DNA of 11,151 bases, taken from NCBI GenBank assembly GCA_021802365.1, contig JAKAAJ010000036.1, forward strand, positions 1 to 11,151, written 5' to 3'. Positions 1 to 7,561 of the stretch are shown here, piece after piece. Origin of the DNA: Thermoplasmata archaeon (GTDB taxonomy: Archaea > Thermoplasmatota > Thermoplasmata > Thermoplasmatales > Thermoplasmataceae). A program made the translations under genes and the position numbers. Below the pieces are notes generated by a model. It saw only the letters and a program-made list of their open reading frames with translations. It ran no database searches and had not been told where the DNA came from. Every line of letters starts with the position of its first letter. The first letter of the stretch is position 1.

Positions 1-9
1 AATTAGAAA

Positions 10-2088
10 TTACTTTGACTGCCCAATTTCCATCAATATCTCATCCAATGTATGTGCAGGTTTCAGGCATTCCGAATCTGTGCATGCAAGTATCTGTTTT
101 TCTGCTTCAGATGGTACATTACCTGTAGCAACTTCGGATTTCTCTAAAATTCCTTCAGAGGCTGGGTCAAGTATTGCAACATCCACTTCCGGTAGATAGT
201 GTTCCCAGAACTTATTTTTGATATCAGCCAGATCAGGGTGGCTTTTCCAAACCTTCAGCAGGTATCCTCTGCCAATAACTTTGCCAATTGACATTGCCAT
301 ATATGAGTGAAACATGGGCACAGCTTCTATATCCCCAGAAAATGTTTCTGCAATGTCAGCTGCCCTCTCTTTCAGCAAAGGATTTGCAGTTATTCTCGAA
401 AGCCTCACCATGTTTTCAATTTCAACCGAATTTCCTCCTGGAATTGCTCCGTCGTGGCCTTCTTTAGGCCTTGTGAACAGTTCCTCACCAGAGTCAGGAG
501 TCTGGAAATATCCTTTCCCGGAAGTGTCCCAGAATTCTTTATCCAGAGTTTCCTGAAGTTTAAGTGCAGCCTCCAGGTAACTGTTTTTGAAAGTTGAAAA
601 ATAAAGTTCAAGAAATCCGAATATGGTGAATGCGTAATCATCGAGAAATCCGTTTATGGCGGCCTCAGAGTCCCTATACCTGTGCAGCAGATGCCCGTTG
701 GAATAAAGTTTTTCAAGCATGAACAGGGCGGCCTTTTCGGCCATATCTATCAAATCCTCCTCCCCTGTTCTTCTGTATGCAATGGAAAGGGCAGCTACAG
801 CAAGGCCATTTGTGTCACAAAGGATTTTGTCATCAAGATGAGGTCTTGGTCTCCTGGATCTTATTGCAGCAAGGGTTTTTCTGGATTTCTCCAGAATTCT
901 CTCAAGATCTCCAGTTTTCATTCCATGCGATGAGGCAAATTCCTCTGGTGTTGTGGTCGAATATAGGATATTCTTCTGAAGGGACCTGCCTGTTGCCTCA
1001 TCCTGATAGTTTCCATTTCTCTCCACATTATAAAATTCGCAGAAGATATTCCCATCCTCAGGGCCAAGGGCCATAAGAATGTCATTCATGGACCAGGTGT
1101 AGTATTTTCCCTCTTCCCCTTCGGAATCGGCGTCAAGTGCAGAGAAGAACCCCCCTTCACTGCTCATCATCTCATTCCTGAGGAAATCAGCAACTTCAAG
1201 TACTGTATTTCTGTAAAATTTATTTCCGGTTGCAGAGTACGCCTGGGAATATATCATTATGAGCATCGCCTGATCGTAGAGCATTTTTTCAAAATGGGGC
1301 AGGATCCATGAAGGATCAGTTGAATATCTGTGGAAACCGTATCCTATATGATCAAATATTCCGCCCATTCGCATTCCTTTCAGAGTTTTTTCAACCATCT
1401 CAAGCAGCTCTATTTCTCCCGTATGATGGTATCGGTCAAGCAAAAACAGCAGATTGTGTGCTGAAGGGAATTTAGGTGCACTGCCGAACCCTCCGTTCTC
1501 ACTGTCGAAGGAGGATTTCAGGGCATCTATTACAATATCCTGAATATCACTGAGTTTTCTAGAATTTTTTTTCAGAGCTGTAGCCCTTGTGATACCATCC
1601 ATGACCTCCTGAGACCTGGACAGAATATTTTCAGGGCCCTCACTCCAGAGTTCTCCAACCTGTCTGCACAGATCAATCATCCCGATGTTTCCACGCCTGC
1701 TTTCCTTTGGTATGTATGTGAAGGCAAAAACAGGCTTCCTGTCAGGTGTGAGGATCATATTTAGGGGCCATCCCCCAGTTCCAGTCATAACCTGGCTTGC
1801 AGTCATGTAAACGGAGTCTACATCAGGTCGCTCTTCCCTGTCCACCTTTATTGAAACGAATACCCTGTTCATTTCTGATGCCACTTCCGGATCTTCAAAG
1901 CTCTCCTTCTCCATTACATGGCACCAGTGGCATGTGGAATAACCAATGCTGAGAAATATTGGTTTATTTTCCATCTGTGCCTTCCTGAAAGCCTCTTCCC
2001 CCCAGGGATACCAGTCAACAGGATTGTGTACATGCTGTAGCAGATAAGGGCTCTTTTCTCCCTTCAGGTGGTTTTCTTGAAGACTCAT
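10..2088 (-). CDS. Thioredoxin-domain protein of the DUF255 / YyaL (SPATA20-like) family
   Basis: This 692-residue protein has the typical full length and order of the family. An N-terminal thioredoxin-like domain (about residues 1-165) opens with the family signature [18 protein letters not shown] and carries a CHWC redox motif (Cys53, Cys56) in the context [16 protein letters not shown]. The rest (about 190-690) resembles the alpha/alpha-toroid fold of N-acylglucosamine 2-epimerases and glycosidases, with family stretches such as [10 protein letters not shown] and LDDYAF. Family members are cytosolic. Their substrate is not established; a thiol-disulfide or sugar-related role has been suggested from the fold. 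No signal peptide or membrane segment is visible. The ATG at 2088 is chosen because the conserved N-terminus begins within ten residues of it. The gene diverges from the arsB-like gene across about 170 bases. Family assignment is firm; function is unknown. Confidence 0.93.
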   Translation of the reverse strand: MSLQENHLKGEKSPYLLQHVHNPVDWYPWGEEAFRKAQMENKPIFLSIGYSTCHWCHVMEKESFEDPEVASEMNRVFVSIKVDREERPDVDSVYMTASQVMTGTGGWPLNMILTPDRKPVFAFTYIPKESRRGNIGMIDLCRQVGELWSEGPENILSRSQEVMDGITRATALKKNSRKLSDIQDIVIDALKSSFDSENGGFGSAPKFPSAHNLLFLLDRYHHTGEIELLEMVEKTLKGMRMGGIFDHIGYGFHRYSTDPSWILPHFEKMLYDQAMLIMIYSQAYSATGNKFYRNTVLEVADFLRNEMMSSEGGFFSALDADSEGEEGKYYTWSMNDILMALGPEDGNIFCEFYNVERNGNYQDEATGRSLQKNILYSTTTPEEFASSHGMKTGDLERILEKSRKTLAAIRSRRPRPHLDDKILCDTNGLAVAALSIAYRRTGEEDLIDMAEKAALFMLEKLYSNGHLLHRYRDSEAAINGFLDDYAFTIFGFLELYFSTFKNSYLEAALKLQETLDKEFWDTSGKGYFQTPDSGEELFTRPKEGHDGAIPGGNSVEIENMVRLSRITANPLLKERAADIAETFSGDIEAVPMFHSYMAMSIGKVIGRGYLLKVWKSHPDLADIKNKFWEHYLPEVDVAILDPASEGILEKSEVATGNVPSEAEKQILACTDSECLKPAHTLDEILMEIGQSK

Positions 2089-2228
2089 CCTTACATGATT
2101 CTCCTCTGGTTAAAATTAATTTCATAAAGTGCTTTGTCAGATGAATTGGAATATAAAGCAGAGATTAGAACCCTTTAAATTCCATCTTCTATGAAATAAA
2201 ATTAATTAATAAGTGCAGGAATCCCCTG

Positions 2229-2234
2229 TATAAA
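2229..2234 (+). promoter_or_regulatory. Candidate TATA box for arsB
   Basis: The TATAAA hexamer is centred about 28 bases before ATT 2260 and 22 bases before CTG 2254. This would place transcription initiation almost exactly at the inferred noncanonical arsB start, giving a leaderless message. No purine-rich BRE precedes it, so it is weaker than the other promoters in this window. Confidence 0.4.
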
Positions 2235-2259
2235 TTCGACATTCAGTCTGTTTCTGTCA

Positions 2260-3510
2260 ATTGCTGTCTTCATACTCACCCTCTATGCTGTTCTGAAGAG
2301 GCCATACAGGATAGGTATAGGATATTATGCATTGATGGGGGCGCTGGCATCTTTTCTGCTTGGTCTTGTTACATACCCAGATCTGACAGAGGTAGTAAAG
2401 ATAGTGTGGAACCCCACCGTCACATTTGTCGCCATAATAATAATGTCTCTGGCCTATGATGAACTGGGGCTCTTCGAATCCTGGGCTGCCCGGATATCAC
2501 GATCTGCAGGTGGCAGTGGAAAAAAGCTGTTCTTCCTTATAATGATCCTGGGAAGCATTGTTTCTGCTTTATTTGCAAACGATGGGGCTGCCCTTGTGAT
2601 GACACCAGTTGTATTTTCAATGCTGAAAGCTATGAAAGTTCCAGAAAAGACTTATCTCGCTTTCATTTTTTCCATAGGGTTCATCTCTGATACGGCCAGT
2701 ATGCCATTCACCATAAGCAATCTTGTGAACATACTGACCACACAGTATTTTTCCATATCATTCATAGGATACCTTAGGGTCATGGTAATCCCGGACATAG
2801 TATCCATATTCGCATCATCAATACTGCTCTTTCTCTACTTCAGGAAATCAATTCCAGAAAGAATGTCACTCCCTGAGAATTTCACCATTAACAGATCGGG
2901 TTCACCTCTTCTGAAATTTGCCCCCATTGTGCTTTCTGTTCTTGTCATCGCATACGCTATCACTGGTATATACGGGATACCTGTATCCCTTATAGCTCTC
3001 CCTTTCTCCTTACTTGTCCTGTACATAGGGCACAGAAGAAAGGAAATTCAGGGTCTCAGGGTACTGAAGGCATCACCGTGGCAGATAGTTCTCTTTTCTG
3101 TGGGAATGTATATTGTCGTTTTTGGCCTATCGCAGGCTGGCCTCACAAACATGATTTCAGACCTTCTGGAACTGATAGTAAAAACACCGGGCCCGTCCAA
3201 CTATGTACTTAGTGGATATCTTTTTGCCTTTCTGGCCTCCACAATGAACAACCTTCCTTCAGTTATGATCGGAAATTTATCCATAAGCGCCCTTGGCAAC
3301 CACTCATATCTTGTTTACGCTAATGTTCTTGCTAATGACATCGGCCCGAAATTCACTCCCATAGGGTCCCTTGCAACACTTCTATGGATGGACACTCTAA
3401 GGAGGAAGGAGGGCATACCTATCTCAGCAGCTTTTTACATGAAGACTGGTTTTATCATGGCTCTTCCTGTTCTTACCCTTTCTCTGCTTTCCCTTATGCT
3501 CGTAACATGA
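2260..3510 (+). CDS. arsB: ArsB-type arsenite/antimonite efflux transporter, non-canonical start likely
   Basis: A polytopic inner-membrane transporter of the ArsB/NhaD (ion transporter) superfamily that would export arsenite or antimonite. It follows E. coli ArsB nearly end to end as I recall it: FANDGAALVMTPVVFSML, the SNLVNIL segment, PWQIVLFSVGMYIVVFGL, a STMNNLPSVMIG loop, and NDIGPKFTPIGSLATLLW near the C-terminus. About ten to twelve hydrophobic segments are visible. The first canonical start in frame is TTG at 2332 (ATG at 2335), but the frame is open back to 2206. The codons from 2260 encode AVFILTLYAVLKRPYRIGIG, which matches the first helix of ArsB without gaps. No ATG, GTG or TTG lies between 2206 and 2332, so translation probably starts at ATT 2260 or at CTG 2254 or 2248. 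From 2260 the product is 416 residues, against about 429 in E. coli. The family call is firm; the exact start is inferred. No ArsR-like regulator is in view. Confidence 0.88.
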   Translation: MAVFILTLYAVLKRPYRIGIGYYALMGALASFLLGLVTYPDLTEVVKIVWNPTVTFVAIIIMSLAYDELGLFESWAARISRSAGGSGKKLFFLIMILGSIVSALFANDGAALVMTPVVFSMLKAMKVPEKTYLAFIFSIGFISDTASMPFTISNLVNILTTQYFSISFIGYLRVMVIPDIVSIFASSILLFLYFRKSIPERMSLPENFTINRSGSPLLKFAPIVLSVLVIAYAITGIYGIPVSLIALPFSLLVLYIGHRRKEIQGLRVLKASPWQIVLFSVGMYIVVFGLSQAGLTNMISDLLELIVKTPGPSNYVLSGYLFAFLASTMNNLPSVMIGNLSISALGNHSYLVYANVLANDIGPKFTPIGSLATLLWMDTLRRKEGIPISAAFYMKTGFIMALPVLTLSLLSLMLVT

Positions 3511-3549
3511 AAAATGCATGTTTTAAGCATCACTCCACAATCATGTGGT

Positions 3550-4122
3550 ATGGGAATTCTTCTGATGATAAGGCATGGTGAGAGTGAATCCAATGTTCTG
3601 AAGATTATGACCGATGATCTTGAGAAATATCCTCTCACCTCAAATGGCGTGATGCAGGCTAAATCAGTAGCCCAGGAAATTTCGGAATTTAAATTTGATT
3701 CACTCTATTCAAGCCCTGTGCTGAGGGCCAGAGAGACAGCTGGCATTATATCAGGATCCCTGTCTGTCGATGTTCAGGTAAACAATGACATAAGAGAGAC
3801 TTCCATGGGTGGGCTCAATGGATTGACTTCAAGAGAGGCACGTGAAAAGATAGGGCAAGGAGAAAGGTACGAGTCATGGGAGTCTCATCTGGAGAGGGTT
3901 TCCAATTTCATGAAAGGCGTCCGGGGAAGAGTGGTGGCTGTCTCCCATGCGATGCCCATAAGGGTAATGGTTTCTGAAGTTCTTGATCTGGACGAGATAG
4001 AGAGCAGAGGAATTGAAATTCCGAATGCATCCATTACTGCTCTGGATATTGATAAAATGAAGGTTTTATGTATCGGCTCTTCAACTGTAAGTGAAAGGCT
4101 CAGAAAAATGCTGACACAGTAA
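3550..4122 (+). CDS. Histidine phosphatase superfamily protein (phosphoglycerate mutase-like)
   Basis: This is a 190-residue cytosolic phosphatase of the histidine phosphatase (branch 1) superfamily. Counting from ATG 3550, the RHGE motif gives the phospho-accepting His9 with Arg8. SSPVLRARETA supplies the second phosphate-binding arginine (Arg59), IRETSMGGLNG the acid/base Glu83, and VAVSHAMP the second catalytic His133. All expected catalytic residues are therefore present. The start at 3550 gives the family N-terminus MGILLMIRHGE. An in-frame ATG at 3514 would add 12 residues that do not resemble the family, though it lies only three bases after the arsB stop. The close spacing suggests cotranscription with arsB. 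The substrate is open: phosphoglycerate, alpha-ribazole phosphate and other small phosphoesters are all possible. The short length argues against a classical dPGM, which is about 230-250 residues. Confidence 0.87.
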   Translation: MGILLMIRHGESESNVLKIMTDDLEKYPLTSNGVMQAKSVAQEISEFKFDSLYSSPVLRARETAGIISGSLSVDVQVNNDIRETSMGGLNGLTSREAREKIGQGERYESWESHLERVSNFMKGVRGRVVAVSHAMPIRVMVSEVLDLDEIESRGIEIPNASITALDIDKMKVLCIGSSTVSERLRKMLTQ

Positions 4123-4158
4123 ATGACAATGATCACGAACAATTGCAGAGCGTTGCAT

Positions 4159-4169
4159 TAATTTAATTT
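4159..4169 (+). promoter_or_regulatory. Candidate promoter of the cysS operon
   Basis: The AT-only stretch taatttaattt is centred about 30 bases before the cysS ATG, in a 71-base gap after the preceding gene. Spacing fits a leaderless or nearly leaderless transcript. The element is a poor TATA match, so the call is tentative. Confidence 0.3.
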
Positions 4170-4193
4170 GCTAATTGAAATACTGAAATCCCC

Positions 4194-5564
4194 ATGAGGA
4201 TAACTGACTCCCTGCAGAAGGAAAAGATTGAGATGGATCTTGACCGGAACAGGGTTGTAAGGATGTTCGTTTGCGGTCCCACGGTCCAGGACAGAATACA
4301 CATAGGACATGCAAGGACATACATTTTCTTTGATGTGCTGGCAAGGTATCTGAGGAGCAGAGGATATGATGTTTTCTATCTTCAGAATATAACTGACGTT
4401 GACGACCGCATAATAAATAAATCCATGGAAGAGAAGGTTCCTCCGGAGGATCTGGCAGCAAGGAATCTTCAGGAATATCTGAAAACACTGCGCTCACTGG
4501 GGATAAATTCTGTAAACTTCTACGCGAGGGCAACACTTTTCATGGATGAAATCACAGATCAGGTGGGCAGGCTTCTCAGGTCTGGACATGCCTACCGCAC
4601 CGAAGATGGAGTCTATTTCAGAATTTCATCATTTCCAGAATTCGGCAGACTCTCGGGGCAATCCATTGATTCACTTATCTCAGGAGCAAGGATATCTCCA
4701 AATGAGAACAAGGAGGATTACAGGGATTTTGTAATATGGAAACTCAGAAAGGAGGGCGAACCATACTGGGGATCGCCATTTGGAGATGGGAGACCGGGAT
4801 GGCATATAGAGGACACATCCATAACAGAATCTTTCTTCGGGCCCTCCTATGATATTCATGGGGGAGGAGCTGATCTGCAGTTCCCTCATCATGAGGCCGA
4901 GATCGCAATAGAAAGATCAATTTCTGGAAGAAGTTACCTTGCAAGGTTCTGGATCCACACTGGTATGGTGAATATAAAAAACGAAAAGATGTCCAAGTCA
5001 CTTGGAAACTCAGTTACTGTTGCTGATATATTAAAATCATTCTCAGGAAGCGAAGTCCGGCTGGCCATGCTTAAGTCAGGCTACAGGAGTACCATTGATT
5101 TTTCATTTGAAATGCTGGAAGAGGCAAAGATCAATGCCAGAAGGTTGTCCACAATGTATATGAAGTTAAAGAATTCAGTCCCGGGCAAGGGTGTCGATAA
5201 CTTCAGAACCGGGTGGATTGAAAGAATGCAGGATAGCCTGGAAGATGACATGGACACAAGGGGTGCAATAACAACACTGAACGAGTTCGCCAGCTACATC
5301 AATTCCACCATAGATGATCTTTCCATAGAGCAGCGAAACCATGCCATCGCTGTTCTTCAGTGGGCCTCTGATATCCTTGGGATTGTGGATCTCAATGCAG
5401 ATAAAGGATCATCTGACTCTCTCATAGAGAGTATGGTGGATCTCAGAAATCAGATGCGGAAAAAGAAGGATTTTCACTCCGCAGATCTTATCAGGGAGAA
5501 ACTGAGGGAAGGCGGCGTATACATAGAAGACAGGGGAGATAGCACCATATGGTGGAAAGAATGA
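4194..5564 (+). CDS. cysS: Cysteinyl-tRNA synthetase (class I)
   Basis: This enzyme charges tRNA-Cys with cysteine. It is 456 residues long, close to the usual size of about 460. The Rossmann domain carries the HIGH motif at 36-39 (IHIGHARTYIFFDVL) and the KMSKS loop at 265-269 (NEKMSKSLGNS). The zinc site of the E. coli enzyme (Cys28, Cys209, His234, Glu238) maps to Cys27, Asp207, His232 and Glu236. The second cysteine is thus aspartate (WHIEDTS instead of WHIECS), a variant I recall from other archaeal CysRS enzymes. IHGGGADLQFPHHEAEIA is the conserved cysteine-binding region. A helical anticodon-binding domain follows, ending with the family-typical MRKKKDFHSADLIREKLREGGVYIED. The start ATG directly precedes the first conserved strand. 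The stop overlaps the next gene by four bases (ATGA), so it probably leads the NAD-salvage operon. Confidence 0.97.
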   Translation: MRITDSLQKEKIEMDLDRNRVVRMFVCGPTVQDRIHIGHARTYIFFDVLARYLRSRGYDVFYLQNITDVDDRIINKSMEEKVPPEDLAARNLQEYLKTLRSLGINSVNFYARATLFMDEITDQVGRLLRSGHAYRTEDGVYFRISSFPEFGRLSGQSIDSLISGARISPNENKEDYRDFVIWKLRKEGEPYWGSPFGDGRPGWHIEDTSITESFFGPSYDIHGGGADLQFPHHEAEIAIERSISGRSYLARFWIHTGMVNIKNEKMSKSLGNSVTVADILKSFSGSEVRLAMLKSGYRSTIDFSFEMLEEAKINARRLSTMYMKLKNSVPGKGVDNFRTGWIERMQDSLEDDMDTRGAITTLNEFASYINSTIDDLSIEQRNHAIAVLQWASDILGIVDLNADKGSSDSLIESMVDLRNQMRKKKDFHSADLIREKLREGGVYIEDRGDSTIWWKE

Positions 5565-6106
5565 ACAGTGAAAAAGGCTGCATCATTGTTGTAGACATGG
5601 TAAATGACTTCGTAAGGGGAAAATTTGGAGGAAAGGATAAGGAGGAACTTGCAGTGAGGATGCGTTCTTTTCTGAGCAGTCTGATGGGTAAATATCCAAT
5701 TATTTTTACACTGGACACTCATATCATGAATGACCCAGAATTCAAGGTCTGGGGTGAGCACTGCCTGGAGAACAGCTGGGGTTCAGAACTCTGCGACGAG
5801 CTCTCCGGAATCAGGGGTCATTATTTGAGGAAAAGGCATTATGATGCTTTTCATGATACTGACCTGGATGGGTACCTCAGAGCAATGCAGTTTGATCACC
5901 TCATAGTTATGGGAGTAAGTACCGACATCTGCGTTCTTCATACTGTATCTGGTGCCTTTCACAGATACTACCGGACAACAGTTATTGAGGATATGTGTGC
6001 AGCAATTGATCAGGAGAGACACAGAGAGGCAATTTCATTTATGCACAGGAATTACGGAACTGAAATTTCAATGTCAAAAACAATGAAAGAGGAAGTGGAA
6101 TCTTGA
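5561..6106 (+). CDS. pncA: Nicotinamidase (isochorismatase-family hydrolase)
   Basis: It hydrolyses nicotinamide to nicotinate and ammonia, the first step of NAD salvage by the Preiss-Handler route. Counting from ATG 5561 (181 residues), the catalytic triad is visible: Asp12 in VVDMVNDF, Lys91 in RKRHYDAF, and the nucleophile Cys124 in MGVSTDICVLHT. The metal site of nicotinamidases is also present: Asp52 and His54 (TLDTHI) plus His67 (WGEHCLENSWGSEL). These metal ligands favour nicotinamidase over a generic isochorismatase. The start at 5561 forms an ATGA overlap with the cysS stop and is preceded by a GGTGG purine-rich stretch. An alternative in-frame ATG at 5549 adds four residues. The gene overlaps the nicotinate phosphoribosyltransferase gene by four bases, and that enzyme uses its product, which strengthens the call. 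Confidence 0.93.
   Translation: MNSEKGCIIVVDMVNDFVRGKFGGKDKEELAVRMRSFLSSLMGKYPIIFTLDTHIMNDPEFKVWGEHCLENSWGSELCDELSGIRGHYLRKRHYDAFHDTDLDGYLRAMQFDHLIVMGVSTDICVLHTVSGAFHRYYRTTVIEDMCAAIDQERHREAISFMHRNYGTEISMSKTMKEEVES
6089..6098 (+). promoter_or_regulatory. Ribosome-binding site for pncB TTG start
   Basis: The purine-rich GAGGAAGTGG lies five to ten bases before the TTG at 6103. It supports initiation at this non-ATG codon inside the overlap with the upstream stop. The genes with apparent promoters of their own lack such a site, as expected for leaderless messages. Confidence 0.5.
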
Positions 6107-7293
6107 GCAGAAACTTCAATGCTGCAACAGAGGAAGAGATTCTTCAGGGAAAGGCATCAGACGTGTACTTTTCAAGGAGCCTGAAGGGTATGAGCAGGTC
6201 CCACAGGGATCCGGAAGTTGTGGCTGAATTCACAGTTTCTGGTCCGCTAGATCCATGGATAATGCTTTCCGGACTGGATGAGGTTGTAAATATTCTGAAA
6301 GGAAAGGAGGTCAGACTCTTTTCAATTCCGGAAGGAACAATTTTTCCTCCCAGGGATGACTCAGGCATACCAGTGCCGATCATGAGGATGGAGGGAAAGT
6401 ACTCATCCTTTGGCATCCTGGAAACTGCCATTCTTGGATTTATTTGCCAGTCCTCAGGGATATCCACGTACTCTGCCAGAGTCCGAAGAGAACTGGGAAG
6501 TGTTCCATTCTACTCATTCGGGATCAGGAGGATGCACCCGGCAATCAGCCCCATGATTGACAGAGCTTCCTACATAGGTGGGGCAGATGGAGTCTCAGGA
6601 ATTATTGGAGGGGAGATTACAGGCACAACCCCTGTTGGAACAATGCCACATGCACTTTCAATAATCTACGGTGATGAAGAGGCCTGGAAAATGGTCTCTC
6701 CAGTGGATGGCGGAAGGACAGTGCTCATCGACACATTCATGGACGAGAAGTTTGCTGCAATAAGGGCTGCAGAGCTTCTGAAGGATCTGAAAATGGTAAG
6801 GATCGATACCCCCGCATCAAGAAGAGGAAAACTTGACTCAATTATAAGGGAGGTGAAGTGGGAACTTGCTCTTCGGGGTCACGGAGATGTCAGGATAATG
6901 GTCTCCGGTGGCCTGAAACTTGAAAATCTTTCTGCACTTGTGAAAGCCGGGGCAGATGCATTTGGCATCGGCACATCCATTGCATCTGCCAGGCCATACG
7001 ATTTTTCAATGGATATTGTGGAGGTCGAGGGCAATCCTGTTACCAAGAGAGGCAAATTCTCCGGCAGAAAGTTGCCCATGAGATGTGACAGATGCAACAG
7101 GTGGAAAGTTGTAAGGGAATTTTCAGGGGACTTAAGATGTGAATGTGGAGAGTCAATGAAAAACGTATTTACAAAGTACATTGAAAGTGGAGAGTTAGTT
7201 TCACCCTATCCAAATGTTGCAGAGATCAGGTCTCTGGCTCAGAGTGAGCTTTCCAGGCACCCTATGAGCGACCAGGAAAAATGGCAGCAATGA
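6103..7293 (+). CDS. pncB: Nicotinate phosphoribosyltransferase with C-terminal zinc knuckle
   Basis: It converts nicotinate and PRPP to nicotinate mononucleotide, the second step of NAD salvage. The 396-residue protein follows the Thermoplasma acidophilum enzyme of known structure through conserved stretches: SGPLDPWIMLSGLDEV, ILETAILGFICQSSGIST, FGIRRMHPAISPMIDRASYI, PVGTMPHALSI and IDTFMDEKFAAI in the barrel. IMVSGGL and AFGIGTSI form the phosphate-binding end. A C-terminal cysteine knuckle (Cys328, Cys331, Cys346, Cys348; CxxC and CxC) follows, a feature described for the Thermoplasma enzyme. The start is TTG at 6103, sharing bases with the upstream stop (TTGA), with a purine-rich GAGGAAGTGG before it as a ribosome-binding site. 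This start fits the family N-terminus (FNAATEEEILQGKASDVYF). Coupled translation with the nicotinamidase is likely. Confidence 0.96.
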   Translation: MSRNFNAATEEEILQGKASDVYFSRSLKGMSRSHRDPEVVAEFTVSGPLDPWIMLSGLDEVVNILKGKEVRLFSIPEGTIFPPRDDSGIPVPIMRMEGKYSSFGILETAILGFICQSSGISTYSARVRRELGSVPFYSFGIRRMHPAISPMIDRASYIGGADGVSGIIGGEITGTTPVGTMPHALSIIYGDEEAWKMVSPVDGGRTVLIDTFMDEKFAAIRAAELLKDLKMVRIDTPASRRGKLDSIIREVKWELALRGHGDVRIMVSGGLKLENLSALVKAGADAFGIGTSIASARPYDFSMDIVEVEGNPVTKRGKFSGRKLPMRCDRCNRWKVVREFSGDLRCECGESMKNVFTKYIESGELVSPYPNVAEIRSLAQSELSRHPMSDQEKWQQ

Positions 7294-7314
7294 TGGAACA
7301 GTACCCATAAACGG

Positions 7315-7320
7315 ATAAAT
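7315..7320 (+). promoter_or_regulatory. TATA box for the YHS-domain gene, leaderless
   Basis: ATAAAT, preceded by a purine-rich AAACGG that could be a BRE, is centred about 25 bases before the ATG at 7342. Transcription would start at or beside the first base of the start codon. Confidence 0.5.
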
Positions 7321-7341
7321 AACAGTGAGGCATTACAAATT

Positions 7342-7485
7342 ATGGAATACGACCCGGTCTGTAACATGAAAGTTTCAAAGGACAGCAAATTTCACTCAGA
7401 TTTTCAGGGCAGAACATTCTATTTCTGCTGTGAAGGGTGCAAATCTGAATTTGACAGCAACCCAATAAAATATTCACGAAAATAA
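7342..7485 (+). CDS. Small YHS-domain metal-binding protein (47 residues)
   Basis: This short open frame encodes a complete YHS domain and nothing else. It begins MEYDPVCNMKVSKDSKF and continues with FHSDFQGRTFYFCCEGCKSE before an FDSNPIKY end. It matches the family pattern DPVCGM, YHS, YYFC-x-x-C, F-x-x-NP-x-KY almost throughout; the eponymous YHS is FHS here (residues 17-19). Cysteines 7, 29, 30 and 33 are the probable metal ligands. YHS domains occur in metal-handling proteins such as copper-transport ATPases and heavy-metal regulators, so soft or transition metal binding is likely but the metal is unknown. A leaderless promoter precedes it and the next gene has its own, so it is probably a single-gene unit. 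It is shorter than many gene-calling cutoffs and easily missed. Confidence 0.85.
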   Translation: MEYDPVCNMKVSKDSKFHSDFQGRTFYFCCEGCKSEFDSNPIKYSRK

Positions 7486-7533
7486 TGGCTGACACTCAAT
7501 TTCTGTCATTTTTGGGTCCGCCAATTGAAAATG

Positions 7534-7540
7534 AATATAT
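7534..7540 (+). promoter_or_regulatory. TATA box for the glyceraldehyde dehydrogenase gene
   Basis: AATATAT, preceded by purine-rich GAAAATG, is centred 25 bases before the ATG at 7562. This spacing equals that of the YHS gene and the small membrane protein gene, which indicates a leaderless transcript. Confidence 0.5.
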
Positions 7541-7561
7541 GGGATGTAGCACTGATATATT

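Noticed and set aside
307..1076. Several plus-strand frames of 80-99 codons inside the DUF255 gene
   Set aside because: They lie opposite a long, well-conserved coding sequence and show no protein motifs or start signals.
3514..3549. ATG at 3514 as the histidine phosphatase start
   Set aside because: It would add 12 residues before the family-typical MGILLMIRHGE and has no ribosome-binding site. It is kept only as an alternative because it lies three bases after the arsB stop.
4171..4536. A 121-codon minus-strand frame opposite the start of cysS
   Set aside because: It is antisense to strongly conserved cysS codons, is rich in Ser, Pro and Leu as shadow frames are, and has no family motif.
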